From CBDFMG01 sp965221205 [NCBI: bacterium] (GTDB lineage: Bacteria > SM23-31): a stretch of DNA of 64,000 nt. The stretch lies in contig OZ244870.1 of assembly GCA_965221205.1 (NCBI GenBank), positions 372,001-436,000 of the forward strand, written 5' to 3'. The notes under the pieces were generated by a model. It worked only from the letters and a program-made list of their open reading frames with translations. It was not told the origin of the DNA and searched no databases. A program made the position numbers and the translations under genes. Position 1 is the first letter of the stretch; every line of letters starts with the position of its first letter. Shown in pieces: positions 10,938 through 19,798 of this stretch.

Positions 10938-10996
10938 CCTACAAGTCAGTGCAAACAGCACCATTTTTTTATAATTACCAAACAAACGGATATGTG

Positions 10997-11854
10997 ATGA
11001 AAATTGGATTTTTACATACAGTCTTAAGACCAGAAGAGAAGTTTCTCATGAAAGAAATCCGCTCACACAGCTATGTCGAACTGGAAATGATCGATGTACG
11101 AGATCTCTCATTCAATCTTGGTAAAGACACATTTGACTTTGATGTTGTGCTTGAGCGGTGCATTAATCATTCGCGCGCTCTCTATGCCATTAAACTCTAT
11201 GAAAGTGCAGGTGTCAGGTGTTTGAACAATTATAGCGTTGCTTTGGTCTGCGGTGATAAACTGCTGACCTCAGACGCAATGACCGATCACAATGTTCCAC
11301 AGCCGGAGGTTCGGATTGCGTTTACGGAAGAATCTGCACTTCAAACGATTGAGGAAATGGGTTATCCGGTCGTCATGAAACCGGCAGTTGGCTCGTGGGG
11401 GAGGCTACTTTCTAAAATCAATGACAAAGATGCCGCTGAGTCGCTTCTTGAACATAAAACGGTTCTCGGCACATATCACCATTCAATATTTTACATCCAG
11501 CGATATATCGATAAGGTTGAAGGGCGTGATATCAGAAGCTTTGTAGTGGGGGATGCGTGTATAGCAGCGATATACCGCACATCAAAACATTGGATAACGA
11601 ACACCGCTCGGGGGGCAGAAGCATCGAACTGTCCGGTCACAGATGAGATACGCGACTTGTCGCTCCGCGCTGCGAAAGCGGTTGGCGGCGGTATCGTTGC
11701 GGTGGATCTTCTCGAAACAAAAGATGGTTTTTTGGTGAACGAAGTCAATTATACAATGGAGTTCCGTAATTCTATCCATACGACCGGAGTCAATATCCCT
11801 AAATTGATTATAGATTATACACTTAAAGTTGCCCGCGGAGAAGTAGATGAGTAG
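10997..11854 (+). CDS. lysX: Alpha-aminoadipate--LysW ligase LysX
   Basis: ATP-grasp ligase of the RimK type that couples alpha-aminoadipate to the C-terminal glutamate of LysW. The start chosen is ATG at 10997 ([15 protein letters not shown]); the frame is open from 10949, but the extra 16 residues have no family counterpart. The C-terminal ATP-grasp metal site reads [17 protein letters not shown], followed by YTMEFRNS, matching LysX/ArgX proteins. The length, 285 residues, is normal. Its last codons overlap the lysY start (11847) by 8 bases, typical of coupled translation. Confidence 0.93.
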   Translation: MKIGFLHTVLRPEEKFLMKEIRSHSYVELEMIDVRDLSFNLGKDTFDFDVVLERCINHSRALYAIKLYESAGVRCLNNYSVALVCGDKLLTSDAMTDHNVPQPEVRIAFTEESALQTIEEMGYPVVMKPAVGSWGRLLSKINDKDAAESLLEHKTVLGTYHHSIFYIQRYIDKVEGRDIRSFVVGDACIAAIYRTSKHWITNTARGAEASNCPVTDEIRDLSLRAAKAVGGGIVAVDLLETKDGFLVNEVNYTMEFRNSIHTTGVNIPKLIIDYTLKVARGEVDE

Positions 11855-12276
11855 TATTACTGTCTCAATAGTTGGTTTATCAGGCTATACCGGCGGAGAG
11901 CTTATCCGGTTTTCCGCAACAACAATCGAAATGGTGAGGGAAGTTCTCGCAACGGGACATGTATTCCTCAAAAATGAAATGAGCGAGAAAGATATTTGGA
12001 AGCTTTACCGTCAGGAATATTGGTCAGAGCCGTTTATACGCATAGTAAAAGATTCTGAAGGGAGTTACCGATACCCCGAACCGAAGCTGTTGGCCGGAAC
12101 AAATTATTGTGATATCGGATTTGAAAAAGATGATAGGTCTGAACGGTTGGTCGTGATCAGTGCCATCGACAACCTGATGAAAGGTGCTGCAGGTCAGGCA
12201 GTGCAAGCAAATGAACTGTATGTGCGGTTTCGAAGAAACAACTGGACTTGAATTTCCAGGTCTGCACCCTATCTAA
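11847..12276 (+). pseudogene. lysY: LysW-aminoadipyl phosphate reductase LysY with a large internal deletion and a 3' frameshift
   Basis: LysY reduces LysW-gamma-aminoadipyl phosphate to the semialdehyde. Here the first 21 residues (SIVGLSGYTGGELIR, the NADP-binding loop) run straight into the C-terminal region (FSATTIEMVREVLATGHVF, then GTNYCDIGFEKD and NLMKGAAGQAVQA). About 190 residues, including the active-site cysteine region, are missing without loss of frame. Near 12206 one extra A shifts the frame. In the +1 frame the usual family ending (GFEETTGLEFPGLHPI) continues to a stop at 12274-12276. The product cannot be catalytic. Either the gene is dead and another reductase (for example an ArgC) substitutes, or the assembly collapsed here. 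Confidence 0.88.
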
Positions 12277-12373
12277 TATCAATTCATTCCGACCGAATTT
12301 TTGATATTTTATATATGTAGTGTCGCGTCCTGCGGAAACCGAATTGACAATGATGTAATCCTAATATAAACAT

Positions 12374-13009
12374 ATGTGCAGAATATTAGCCGTTCAGGCA
12401 GAAAAAGAAATTTCGATTGCGGATTACCTTGAGCCGTTTGCCGATCTTGCAGAGAAATGCAAAGAATATCAGGGACACGGATGGGGATGCTCATACCTAA
12501 TCGACGGAATATGGGGTCATTACAAAACTATTACACCGGCTTGGGAAGACGACCTGAAGAAATTTGGAAAAACAACCTTGCTGCTTGTGCATGCACGGAG
12601 TGCCTTCAGAGATGAAGGGATTGTGGTTGAAAACAATATGCCGTTTTATGATGAGAAGTATGTGTTTATCTTTAATGGTGAACTTCATGGTGTGACGGCG
12701 AAAGCACCTGGCCGAATCGGTGCGGAAAAGGTTTTCAATTATATCAAGCGGTTTGACCATGACGATATACTCACCGCACTGATGAAAGGGGTCGAAATTC
12801 TCAATAAAAAAACGCGCTATATCAGAGCAATGAATTTCATCATTTCAGATGGGAAACAACTCTATATTTCAACACAGTATAATGACGATCCTGACTATTT
12901 CACGCTCCGGTACAAAAAAGCATCTGGTCTGAAGATGATCTGTTCTGAACCGTTTCCCGGTGAAGTTGACTGGAAAAAGTTTGACAATAACACAATTATG
13001 GACTTTTAA
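12374..13009 (+). CDS. Class II (Ntn) glutamine amidotransferase-like protein in the LysW operon
   Basis: 211 residues forming a stand-alone class II glutaminase domain, with Cys2 as the expected N-terminal nucleophile after removal of Met1. Glutamine-site motifs are present: HARSAF (R75) for the usual HTRxAT, ENNMPF (residues 86-91) for the usual NxHPF, and FNGELHG (100-106) for HNGxLxN. There is no synthetase domain or second substrate domain. It sits between lysY and lysZ, with lysZ starting at the next base after its stop. No known step of lysine synthesis needs a glutaminase. Since this fold hydrolyses gamma-glutamyl amides and LysW-lysine is joined through a gamma-glutamyl isopeptide, it might release lysine (the LysK step). 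That is inference only. Confidence 0.75.
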   Translation: MCRILAVQAEKEISIADYLEPFADLAEKCKEYQGHGWGCSYLIDGIWGHYKTITPAWEDDLKKFGKTTLLLVHARSAFRDEGIVVENNMPFYDEKYVFIFNGELHGVTAKAPGRIGAEKVFNYIKRFDHDDILTALMKGVEILNKKTRYIRAMNFIISDGKQLYISTQYNDDPDYFTLRYKKASGLKMICSEPFPGEVDWKKFDNNTIMDF

Positions 13010-13801
13010 ATGCTTATTATAAAAATTGGCGGTGGTCAATCCATCAATATCGAAGGAATAGTTAGTGATCTGGCCGAATTTAATGAAAGGTATCTTGTTG
13101 TACATGGCGCAAACGCCGCTCGTGACGAACTGACTAAAAAACTCGGTACACCCAAAAGGGTTCTTACCTCAATCTCTGGATATGCCAGCGTCTATTCGGA
13201 CGAAACCATGATTGACAACATCATGATGGCTTACGGTGGCCTTAAGAATAAAAGGATCGTTGAACTCTGTCATCAAAAAGGGATCAACGCTGTCGGGCTA
13301 ACCGGGATTGACGGCGCAATTGTCCGGGGTAAACGGAATCCCGGAATACGTGTTCAGGAAGGGACAAAACGGAAGATTATCCGTGATTTCTCGGGTAAAC
13401 CAGAGGAAATCAACACAGGATTACTGAATTTACTGCTCGATAACGGATATGTACCGTTTTTAACCATACCGATTATCGATGAAAATAATTTTGCCATTAA
13501 CTCTGAAAATGACGATATCGTCGGCGTGATTCAGCGCGCATTTTCCGTCGATAAAGTCATTCAGCTCATCGAAGCGACAGGATTTTTAAACGATAAAAAT
13601 GATCCTGATTCACTAGTTAATACAATTTCGCACCAAGAGCTCTTCGACAGGGAAGAAATGGTCGATGGACGGATGAAACGGAAGATTATGGCAATTAGAA
13701 ATCTGCTCGAGGGGGGGGCAAAAGAAGTTATTATCAGTGACGGAAGAACAGAAAATCCGATCAAAGATGCACTTGAAGGGAAAGGTACGGTAATATCGTG
13801 A
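13010..13801 (+). CDS. lysZ: LysW-aminoadipate kinase LysZ
   Basis: Amino-acid kinase family protein, 263 residues, that phosphorylates the delta-carboxyl of LysW-bound aminoadipate. It opens with IKIGGGQSIN (phosphate loop) and carries VVHGAN near residue 32 and GLTGIDGAIVRGKRN near residue 100, a LysZ-type segment. A C-terminal GGAKEVIISDGRTENPI follows, as in acetylglutamate-kinase relatives. It starts on the base after the preceding stop and overlaps lysJ by 4 bases, so it is translationally coupled on both sides. Confidence 0.93.
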   Translation: MLIIKIGGGQSINIEGIVSDLAEFNERYLVVHGANAARDELTKKLGTPKRVLTSISGYASVYSDETMIDNIMMAYGGLKNKRIVELCHQKGINAVGLTGIDGAIVRGKRNPGIRVQEGTKRKIIRDFSGKPEEINTGLLNLLLDNGYVPFLTIPIIDENNFAINSENDDIVGVIQRAFSVDKVIQLIEATGFLNDKNDPDSLVNTISHQELFDREEMVDGRMKRKIMAIRNLLEGGAKEVIISDGRTENPIKDALEGKGTVIS

Positions 13802-14955
13802 CACAGTACAGAGAATTAGAAGAAAAATATGAATTGATGTTTTACCCGAAACGGAGCATCACGATCGTTAAAGGGAAAAACGCGCTCCTTTGGGATAGCG
13901 ATGGGAATGAGTATATAGACTGTATCGCCGGTCACGGTGTCGCAGTGGTCGGGCATTGTAATGATGCTGTTATTGTTGCAATCCATGAACAATCAAAGAA
14001 ACTCATCACGCTGCCGCTCACATTTCATAACGATGCCCGTGCAATACTGCTCGAAAAGCTGATTTCGGTCGTTCCGGGATCGTTGACAAAAGCATTTCTC
14101 TGCAACTCAGGCGCTGAGAGTATCGAAGCAGCGCTCAAGTTTACTCGTCTTACTACGAAAAAAACTGACTTCATCTGTGCAATGCGTGGTTTTCACGGGA
14201 GGACTTTCGGAGCATTGAGTGCAGTGTTTAAAAAAGAATTTAAAGAAGATTTTGAACCGCTTGTTCCCGGATTTCATTTTGCTCCGTTCAACAAGTTTGA
14301 AAAACTGCAGGAGAAAGTTACCGATAAGACTGCCGGGATTATCCTTGAGATTGTACAGGGTGAAGGTGGTGTCCATATCGGCGATAAAAAATTCTTTTCT
14401 CAAGTGCGTGAATTGTGTACTGAGCGAAGGATACTGCTCATCATTGATGAGATTCAATCCGGTTTCTGCAGAACAGGCAGAATGTTTGCGAGCAATTACT
14501 TCGATCTTCAGCCCGATATCCTTTGCGTCGCCAAGGCGATGGCAGGTGGATTCCCTATGGGAGCAGTCCTTGTCTCGGACAAAGTCGAAGCAGTAAATGC
14601 GAAACACGGTACAACATTCGGCGGCAATCCACTTGCTTGTGCGGCTGCGTATGCCGCAATCACCTTTATGGTCGAGAACAAACTTGCCGAACAGGCTGAG
14701 GAGAAAGGGAATTATATAATCGGTAAACTCCGGTCATTCGACCTGACGGTAATCCGGGAAATCCGCGGGCTGGGACTGATGATCGGTATAGAGCTGAAAA
14801 CTGCAAATAAGGAATATATTTCGGCACTTATGGAGCGGGGTGTGCTCGTGCTCCCGGCAGGCAAAAATATCATCCGTCTGTTGCCACCACTGACCATTGA
14901 ATATGAACAACTTGATACCGTTGTCGATTCGCTGCGAGACGTTCTTGCCCAATAA
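13798..14955 (+). CDS. lysJ: LysW-aminoadipate semialdehyde aminotransferase LysJ
   Basis: Class III PLP aminotransferase, 385 residues, that converts LysW-bound aminoadipate semialdehyde to LysW-lysine using glutamate. The NSGAES phosphate-binding segment is near residue 103, IIDEIQSGFCRTG near 215, and the Schiff-base lysine K246 is in CVAKAMAGGFPMG. The start codon is GTG at 13798, overlapping the lysZ end. Close relatives act on acetylornithine; the operon context decides the assignment. A dedicated LysK hydrolase, which would free lysine from LysW, is not seen after it or elsewhere in the window. Confidence 0.92.
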   Translation: MTQYRELEEKYELMFYPKRSITIVKGKNALLWDSDGNEYIDCIAGHGVAVVGHCNDAVIVAIHEQSKKLITLPLTFHNDARAILLEKLISVVPGSLTKAFLCNSGAESIEAALKFTRLTTKKTDFICAMRGFHGRTFGALSAVFKKEFKEDFEPLVPGFHFAPFNKFEKLQEKVTDKTAGIILEIVQGEGGVHIGDKKFFSQVRELCTERRILLIIDEIQSGFCRTGRMFASNYFDLQPDILCVAKAMAGGFPMGAVLVSDKVEAVNAKHGTTFGGNPLACAAAYAAITFMVENKLAEQAEEKGNYIIGKLRSFDLTVIREIRGLGLMIGIELKTANKEYISALMERGVLVLPAGKNIIRLLPPLTIEYEQLDTVVDSLRDVLAQ

Positions 14956-14982
14956 TCATTCCACTTACCGGTAAAAAGGCAG

Positions 14983-15771
14983 ATGTCATATCTTATTGTA
15001 TGTGTAACAGCATTTTGCGTCGCAGGCTTGACACTGATTTCTGGTTTTGGACTTGGAACACTACTGTTGCCGGCTTTTATCCTCTTTTTCCCGGTTGAAA
15101 TAGCCGTGGCGGCGACCGCAGTTGTCCATCTTCTCAATAATCTCTTTAAACTTTTTCTTGTCGGGAAACATGCCGACCGACAAGTTGTTCTATTGTTTGC
15201 AGTACCTGCAGCAGTCGGTGCCCTGTTTGGAGCGTTTCTGCTCGTAAAAATGGCAGAGAGTACTTCTGATTATACTGTTTCACTTTTCGGACAATCACTG
15301 GAGTTTACTCCGGTGAATACTCTCATCGGTGTATTGATGTTTTTCTTTGGGCTGGTTGAATTAGTGCCTGCATTCGGGAAATTTCAGTTTGGTAAAAAAT
15401 ATATCCCGATCGGCGGCGTAATATCGGGATTTTTTGGCGGCGTATCAGGGCATCAGGGCGCAATGAGGGCAGCATTTCTGATTAATACCGGCCTGAATAA
15501 AGAGCAATTTATAGGAACTTCTGTTCTCTGCGCAATTGTTGTTGATATTTCCCGTATCGCTGTGTATGGAGTTATATTTTATGGAAATTCGTTTTCGGTA
15601 TTCAGCGAAGGGAATAGTATATATCTTGTTATAGTGGCAACGGGTGCGGCATTTTTCGGATCATACATCGGTTCCCGCTTGATGAAAAAAGTGAATCTGA
15701 GAAGTGTCCAGATAATCGTCGGGTGTCTTTTGATTCTTATTGCACTGCTCCTTATAACAGGGATAATTTGA
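14983..15771 (+). CDS. TSUP (TauE/SafE) family membrane transporter
   Basis: 262-residue membrane protein with about eight hydrophobic helices. It has the TSUP family pattern: an opening GLTLISGFGLGTLLLPAF, and a second-half GVISGFFGGVSGHQGAMRAAF near residue 145. The family exports or imports sulfur-containing or small organic anions (sulfite, sulfoacetate, taurine-related). It lies 27 bases after lysJ on the same strand and is probably the last gene of that transcript. Its substrate cannot be read from sequence; a link to selenium anions, suggested only by selD 190 bases downstream, would be speculative. Confidence 0.8.
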   Translation: MSYLIVCVTAFCVAGLTLISGFGLGTLLLPAFILFFPVEIAVAATAVVHLLNNLFKLFLVGKHADRQVVLLFAVPAAVGALFGAFLLVKMAESTSDYTVSLFGQSLEFTPVNTLIGVLMFFFGLVELVPAFGKFQFGKKYIPIGGVISGFFGGVSGHQGAMRAAFLINTGLNKEQFIGTSVLCAIVVDISRIAVYGVIFYGNSFSVFSEGNSIYLVIVATGAAFFGSYIGSRLMKKVNLRSVQIIVGCLLILIALLLITGII

Positions 15772-15856
15772 GTCTCATAATGCATAGTGCCCAGAAATAT
15801 TACCTGAACAATTAATGTTAGTTGTTTTCATGTTAAAAATGAGCAAATTTATCAGA

Positions 15857-15915
15857 TGTCATTTCGACGGAAGCCTCCATTTTTTTATGACTTGAGGCGA
15901 AGTGGAGAAATCTTC
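15857..15915. repeat. Dispersed intergenic repeat, degenerate copy
   Basis: The stretch contains TGTCATTTCGACGGAAG, then GAGGCGAAGTGGAGAAATCTTC. It resembles the short CATTTCGACCGAAG...GAGAAATCT intergenic repeat common in Bacteroidota-type genomes. Related copies occur at 24851-24890, 27993-28046 and 58934-58988. It lies between the TSUP gene and selD. The copies are imperfect, so these are old. Confidence 0.5.
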
Positions 15916-15963
15916 ACTAAAATGTACTTTTAAGAATTCATTAGCAACCAAGGATTTGTGTGC

Positions 15964-17019
15964 GTGCGTATTTTCGATAAAAGAAAACGGTTGACTGAGT
16001 TGGTCGACTGTGCTGGCTGAGCTTCCAAGATCAGCTTAACGGAGTTAAGCAGGATACTTGCAGAGCTTCCCCAGCCCGACAGTGAAAACCTGCTCGTCGG
16101 CACTGCTCATGCAGATGATGCGGCTGTCTATAAATTGACCAATGAGATTGCGCTGATCCAGACAATCGATATTTTCACACCAGTTGTCGACGATCCCTAC
16201 ACATTCGGTCAGGTTGCCGCTGCGAATGCGCTAAGCGATGTCTACGCAATGGGTGGAAAACCTTTGACCGCGCTTAATTTTATCGGCTATCCGAAGGACA
16301 AGTTCGAGCTTGACACAGTTGTTGCTATTCTGAAAGGCGGAAGTGACAAAGCCGGTGAAGCAGATGCGCTGATTGTGGGCGGCCACTCGATTATGGACCC
16401 GGAGTTGAAATACGGACTTTCGGTAACGGGTATCGTACATCCGGACCGTATCGTTACCAATACCGGCGCTCAGCCTGGTGACAACCTGATTCTCACCAAA
16501 CCGGTGGGGACCGGAATCCTCTCAACTGCGCTTAAAATGGGCAAAGCCGGTACGGATATTGAAAAATCGATAAGTGATGTAATGATAACTTTAAACAAGA
16601 CCGCCTCCGAAGTTATGCTCGAATTCCCGGTCAATGCCTGCACCGACATTACCGGATACGGCCTGCTCGGCCACTCGTATGAGATGGCTTCAGGATCGGG
16701 TATGAAATTTATGATTCATGCCGGAGCTGTTCCAACTATATCCGGAACCCGTGAACTATGCAAAAAAGGGACAATTCCCGGAGGTGCTTATACAAATAGG
16801 GAATTTCTCGAAGATAAAGTCAGTTTTCACTTCCGACTTACTAAGGAAGACAAGCTTATTCTCTTCGATCCGCAGACATCGGGTGGACTGCTCATTGCCG
16901 TTCCCGGCAGCGAAACAGAATCTTTACTAAAAAGTCTCCATGAAAGTGACATTACCGATGCCGTCATCATCGGAGAAGTACAATCCGGCCTCGCCGGAAC
17001 AATAGAAGTTGCTGAATAA
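15964..17019 (+). CDS. selD: Selenophosphate synthetase SelD, selenocysteine-containing
   Basis: Makes selenophosphate from selenide and ATP, the selenium donor for selenocysteine tRNA. The N-terminal region reads LTELVDCAG-TGA-ASKI; the TGA at 16018-16020 falls where the catalytic Cys/Sec of SelD belongs (Cys17 of the E. coli protein). A flawless frame continues on both sides, so it is read as selenocysteine (residue 19). ATP-binding and core segments follow (GTAHADDAAVY, GGKPLTALNFIGYP, GGHSIMDPELKYGLSVTG, DPQTSGGLL). The GTG at 15964, nine bases after AAGGA, gives a 351-residue protein of normal length; GTG 15958 is possible. A gene finder that reads TGA as stop would start wrongly at 16135. 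SelA and SelB are not in the window. Confidence 0.92.
16018..16055 (+). promoter_or_regulatory. Putative bacterial SECIS hairpin of selD
   Basis: Directly after the TGA, GCTTAAC (16034-16040) and GTTAAGC (16044-16050) form a perfect 7-bp stem. The apical loop is GGA. An ATC/GAT extension at 16030-16032 and 16053-16055 crosses a small internal loop. The loop begins about 20 bases after the TGA, within the spacing expected for bacterial SECIS elements, which need a G-containing apical loop for SelB binding. The structure was found by eye and not folded computationally. Confidence 0.7.
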
Positions 17020-17074
17020 AAGCACCTTTTTCCAAACCTTTTCTATACCATTTGAATAGCTCATATCAACTATT

Positions 17075-17112
17075 ATCATTGCGAGGAGCGCAGTGGCGTG
17101 GTATTTTCTGAG
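17075..17112. repeat. Possible dispersed repeat (ATTGCGAGGAGCGCAG type)
   Basis: ATCATTGCGAGGAGCGCAGTGGCGTG followed by TTTTCTGAG resembles a widespread class of short intergenic repeats (ATTGCGAGGAGCGnAGCGACG). Only one copy is seen in the window. It lies between the convergent ends of selD and the GWxTD gene. Confidence 0.4.
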
Positions 17113-17210
17113 ATGCACTAATGTATCCATAACCAATTCTAATACGTATGGGATATCGATTCAGAGATTGTATGGTGTAGATCTGTTGTGGGAGTGTCAA
17201 AGCTCAACCA

Positions 17211-18839
17211 TTACAAATCGGCGATTGCAATGTCTTTGACTGATGTAAAAGCAGCTTGACCACTTTCAATATCGGTGATTTTGATAACGAGGTCATAAGG
17301 GCCTTTTTCAAGATCAGAAAGGTCGAGCAAGAGAATTTCTTTCGCTGCGTTTGCCGTAAAAGTACGTGTCTGCGCGAAACTGACAGAATAGTTCTGCTTT
17401 CCTTTCAAAAATCCGAGAATCCGTTTGGGGAGTGCCTGTCGGGCATTATCCCACTGGACAGTGATTTCAAAATCGATATCTGCAGACTCCCTGCCGTTAA
17501 GAATATTATACAACTCATAATAAACAAGAACAGGTTCTGATTTACGTATGGCCAGGTAAGTGTATGGAGATACTAAGAATCCTTCCATCGCTCTAAATGG
17601 GAGAACAGAACTCTGGCGAGTATTGGTTTCTTCTATCTGCTTATATAACTGTAAATCGCTGATCATGAGATCATTACCACCAAAATCACGGATGTCAATC
17701 ATCCCCTGATCGTATCCAAGACTGTCGGTTGTCAGATCGCGAACCTGTAACGTGAGTTCAGCTGCCTGCGGCGGAGCGATCAGTGACACTTTACCAACAG
17801 CGTTGAGAAGGTTTTCCTTTGCCATTACGCTGATTGGCACCTCCTGTGGTGAACGGGAAGATACAATTATCTCGTAATTTGTGTTTCTGAGCATTGCGGA
17901 ATATTCGATTTGAAGTGTTTGCCCTGATTCTTCAAAAAAATGTTTCACGAAATTTTTTGGAAGAGGAACAAGGAAGGAGGCTTCTAACCTGGTTGTCCCA
18001 TTAGGACCTCTGAACTGTGAAATGTCACCGACAAAGCTGAGAAGCTCATTTTTCGGTATTTTACTGGGTGCGGCTGCAGGGGCAAGCTCTATCGCAGTAC
18101 GCTGCCGGTTCCCGAACATAAACTTGCCTTGTGCCGGATAATCCTGTAGAATTTCCCGAATCAGGGGTGAAACGTGGAGGCGATCCTGCAGGAGCATGCT
18201 GGATATGAATTCACGCCGTCGTCCCTCACCGAGGCTCTGGAATGGTCCAAGCTCCTGAAAGTAAGAGAACCGTTTTTGAAAATGTACGACGAGGTCGGGA
18301 AAAATATCTTCATACGACCACGTCTCATCTTGGTATTTATAATAGTAATGAGAATCTATATAAAACGATGTCCTGTGGTCATTGTAGTGCCGGATCGGTT
18401 TGCCGTATTTTAACCAGTATTTTCCCCGGTCGTCATAAAACGGATATTTGTTTCGTGCAAAATTGCGTTTTACATATCGGTTTCGGTCTATAAAATCTTT
18501 AAGCCACGGATTATTCTGATTTAATGGATTGGGATTATGGCGCCACCAGTACTCTTTCATCAGTGCAATCTTTTCGTCTTTGCTGTCTCTTTTGTAGTAT
18601 TCTTCTCTCTGATTAGTGCTCAATAGCAGCAAAAACGGATTTTCAAATTCTAACGAAAACAATGCGCTATCAGCATCCTCGATCGCAGCAAAGTATTCCT
18701 CTGTGGAATTGATCGACTCCCAGATGCTTTCCTGCGCATATCCGGTTTTCACAACTCCTAATGTTAGCAGGGCCGGAACAAGCAGATATAAAATTATGTC
18801 TGCTGGTTTTCTATCCGCTATTTTAATTTGTCCATACAT
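17211..18839 (-). CDS. GWxTD-domain-like exported protein
   Basis: 542-residue protein with an N-terminal hydrophobic signal (residues about 15-35, ending TGYAQES). It contains the region typical of GWxTD-domain proteins of the FCB group. That region holds a YYKRDSKDEKIALMKEYWW helix, a PNPLNQNNPWLKDFIDRNRY segment, and YPFYDDRGKYWLKYGKPIRHY where the name motif (GWxTDRGxxYxxYG) would lie, here with YPFYDDRGKYWLKYG. The C-terminal half looks like beta-rich extracellular domains. The function of the family is not known; it is presumed periplasmic or outer-membrane associated. It stands alone, convergent with selD and divergent from recX. Confidence 0.65.
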   Translation of the reverse strand: MYGQIKIADRKPADIILYLLVPALLTLGVVKTGYAQESIWESINSTEEYFAAIEDADSALFSLEFENPFLLLLSTNQREEYYKRDSKDEKIALMKEYWWRHNPNPLNQNNPWLKDFIDRNRYVKRNFARNKYPFYDDRGKYWLKYGKPIRHYNDHRTSFYIDSHYYYKYQDETWSYEDIFPDLVVHFQKRFSYFQELGPFQSLGEGRRREFISSMLLQDRLHVSPLIREILQDYPAQGKFMFGNRQRTAIELAPAAAPSKIPKNELLSFVGDISQFRGPNGTTRLEASFLVPLPKNFVKHFFEESGQTLQIEYSAMLRNTNYEIIVSSRSPQEVPISVMAKENLLNAVGKVSLIAPPQAAELTLQVRDLTTDSLGYDQGMIDIRDFGGNDLMISDLQLYKQIEETNTRQSSVLPFRAMEGFLVSPYTYLAIRKSEPVLVYYELYNILNGRESADIDFEITVQWDNARQALPKRILGFLKGKQNYSVSFAQTRTFTANAAKEILLLDLSDLEKGPYDLVIKITDIESGQAAFTSVKDIAIADL

Positions 18840-19162
18840 TCCGAAGCTAAAATATTTTATTTTTTTAGATAAAGCAATCTTTTTGTCACATTAAACCGAT
18901 TGTGTCTGAGTAATTATATTCAAGTATTGATGTTACAGTTGCGAAGATGTAGTATTCTATGTACGTGGTCAGGTGCAGCAAAAATTATATTGAATTCAAC
19001 CCATAATTTCAATACATTAAATGTTGTTTCTTCATGATTTGTGCAGACTCAGGGTGAGGAGGAAATCAGAAAGGATTCTCATTATTTTATATAAACACAG
19101 AAAACGGCTGTTTGGTTTCTGAAATTTTGAAAAAAATGTAGCAATATATTTGTTGTGAGCTC
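18840..19162. other. Divergent intergenic region, no gene seen
   Basis: 323 AT-rich bases between the divergent GWxTD and recX genes. No conserved reading frame, RNA gene or convincing hairpin was seen. It should hold the two promoters, but no motif could be assigned with confidence. Confidence 0.4.
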
Positions 19163-19798
19163 ATGTCGGAACGTGTTATCGTAGCAATAAAGGATATAAA
19201 ACGACGAAAACTCTGGAGAAATTGTGTTTTCGATTCTGAAGAATCAGTTGAAATTCCTTTGGAATTGGTTCTCCGGCGGAGGTTGGAGACCGGGAGGAAG
19301 ATAGACAATGACACGTTTGATGCACTCATGGCTGAGTCTCAATTGGCGAAGGGCAAAGAGCAAAGTCTGCGACTTCTTTCATACCGGTCACGGAGCGAAA
19401 ATGAATTAAAACAGCGCATGCGACAAAATGGGTTGAGTGGGACGACGCCACGCTCGGTTGTCAATGATCTCAAACGTTTAGGGCTGGTTGACGATGAAGA
19501 TTTTGCGAAACGCTTTGTGATTGATTTAATCCACCGCAAACCTGCCGGTGAGTTTCTGATCAAAGCAGAATTGCAGAAAAAGGGAGTTGACCAGGACATT
19601 ATTGACAAAGTTATTACTGATATTTTCAAAGAATTTGACACGCTTGAATTGGCACGAACATGTATGAGGCAGTGGCTGTCACGGCATCCCCGGACTGCGG
19701 AACACGAAAAACGGAATAAAGTTGGGCTCTATTTGTATCAGCGGGGGTTTTCCAAAGCTGTAATTGATGAAATTGTAGGAGAAGAAAGTGCTTTCTAA
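19163..19798 (+). CDS. recX: Regulatory protein RecX
   Basis: RecX-family protein, 211 residues, that binds RecA filaments and dampens recombination. Three-helix RecX repeats are visible from LRLLSYRSRSENELKQRM (about residue 72) through LGLVDDEDFAKRFV and GEFLIKAELQKKGVD to KVGLYLYQRGFSKAVIDEI. The N-terminal 65 residues (VIVAIKDIKRRKLW) are the extension seen in longer RecX proteins. The last 11 bases overlap alaS, so the two are translated together. The recA-recX-alaS order is common in bacteria, but recA is not adjacent here. Confidence 0.88.
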   Translation: MSERVIVAIKDIKRRKLWRNCVFDSEESVEIPLELVLRRRLETGRKIDNDTFDALMAESQLAKGKEQSLRLLSYRSRSENELKQRMRQNGLSGTTPRSVVNDLKRLGLVDDEDFAKRFVIDLIHRKPAGEFLIKAELQKKGVDQDIIDKVITDIFKEFDTLELARTCMRQWLSRHPRTAEHEKRNKVGLYLYQRGFSKAVIDEIVGEESAF

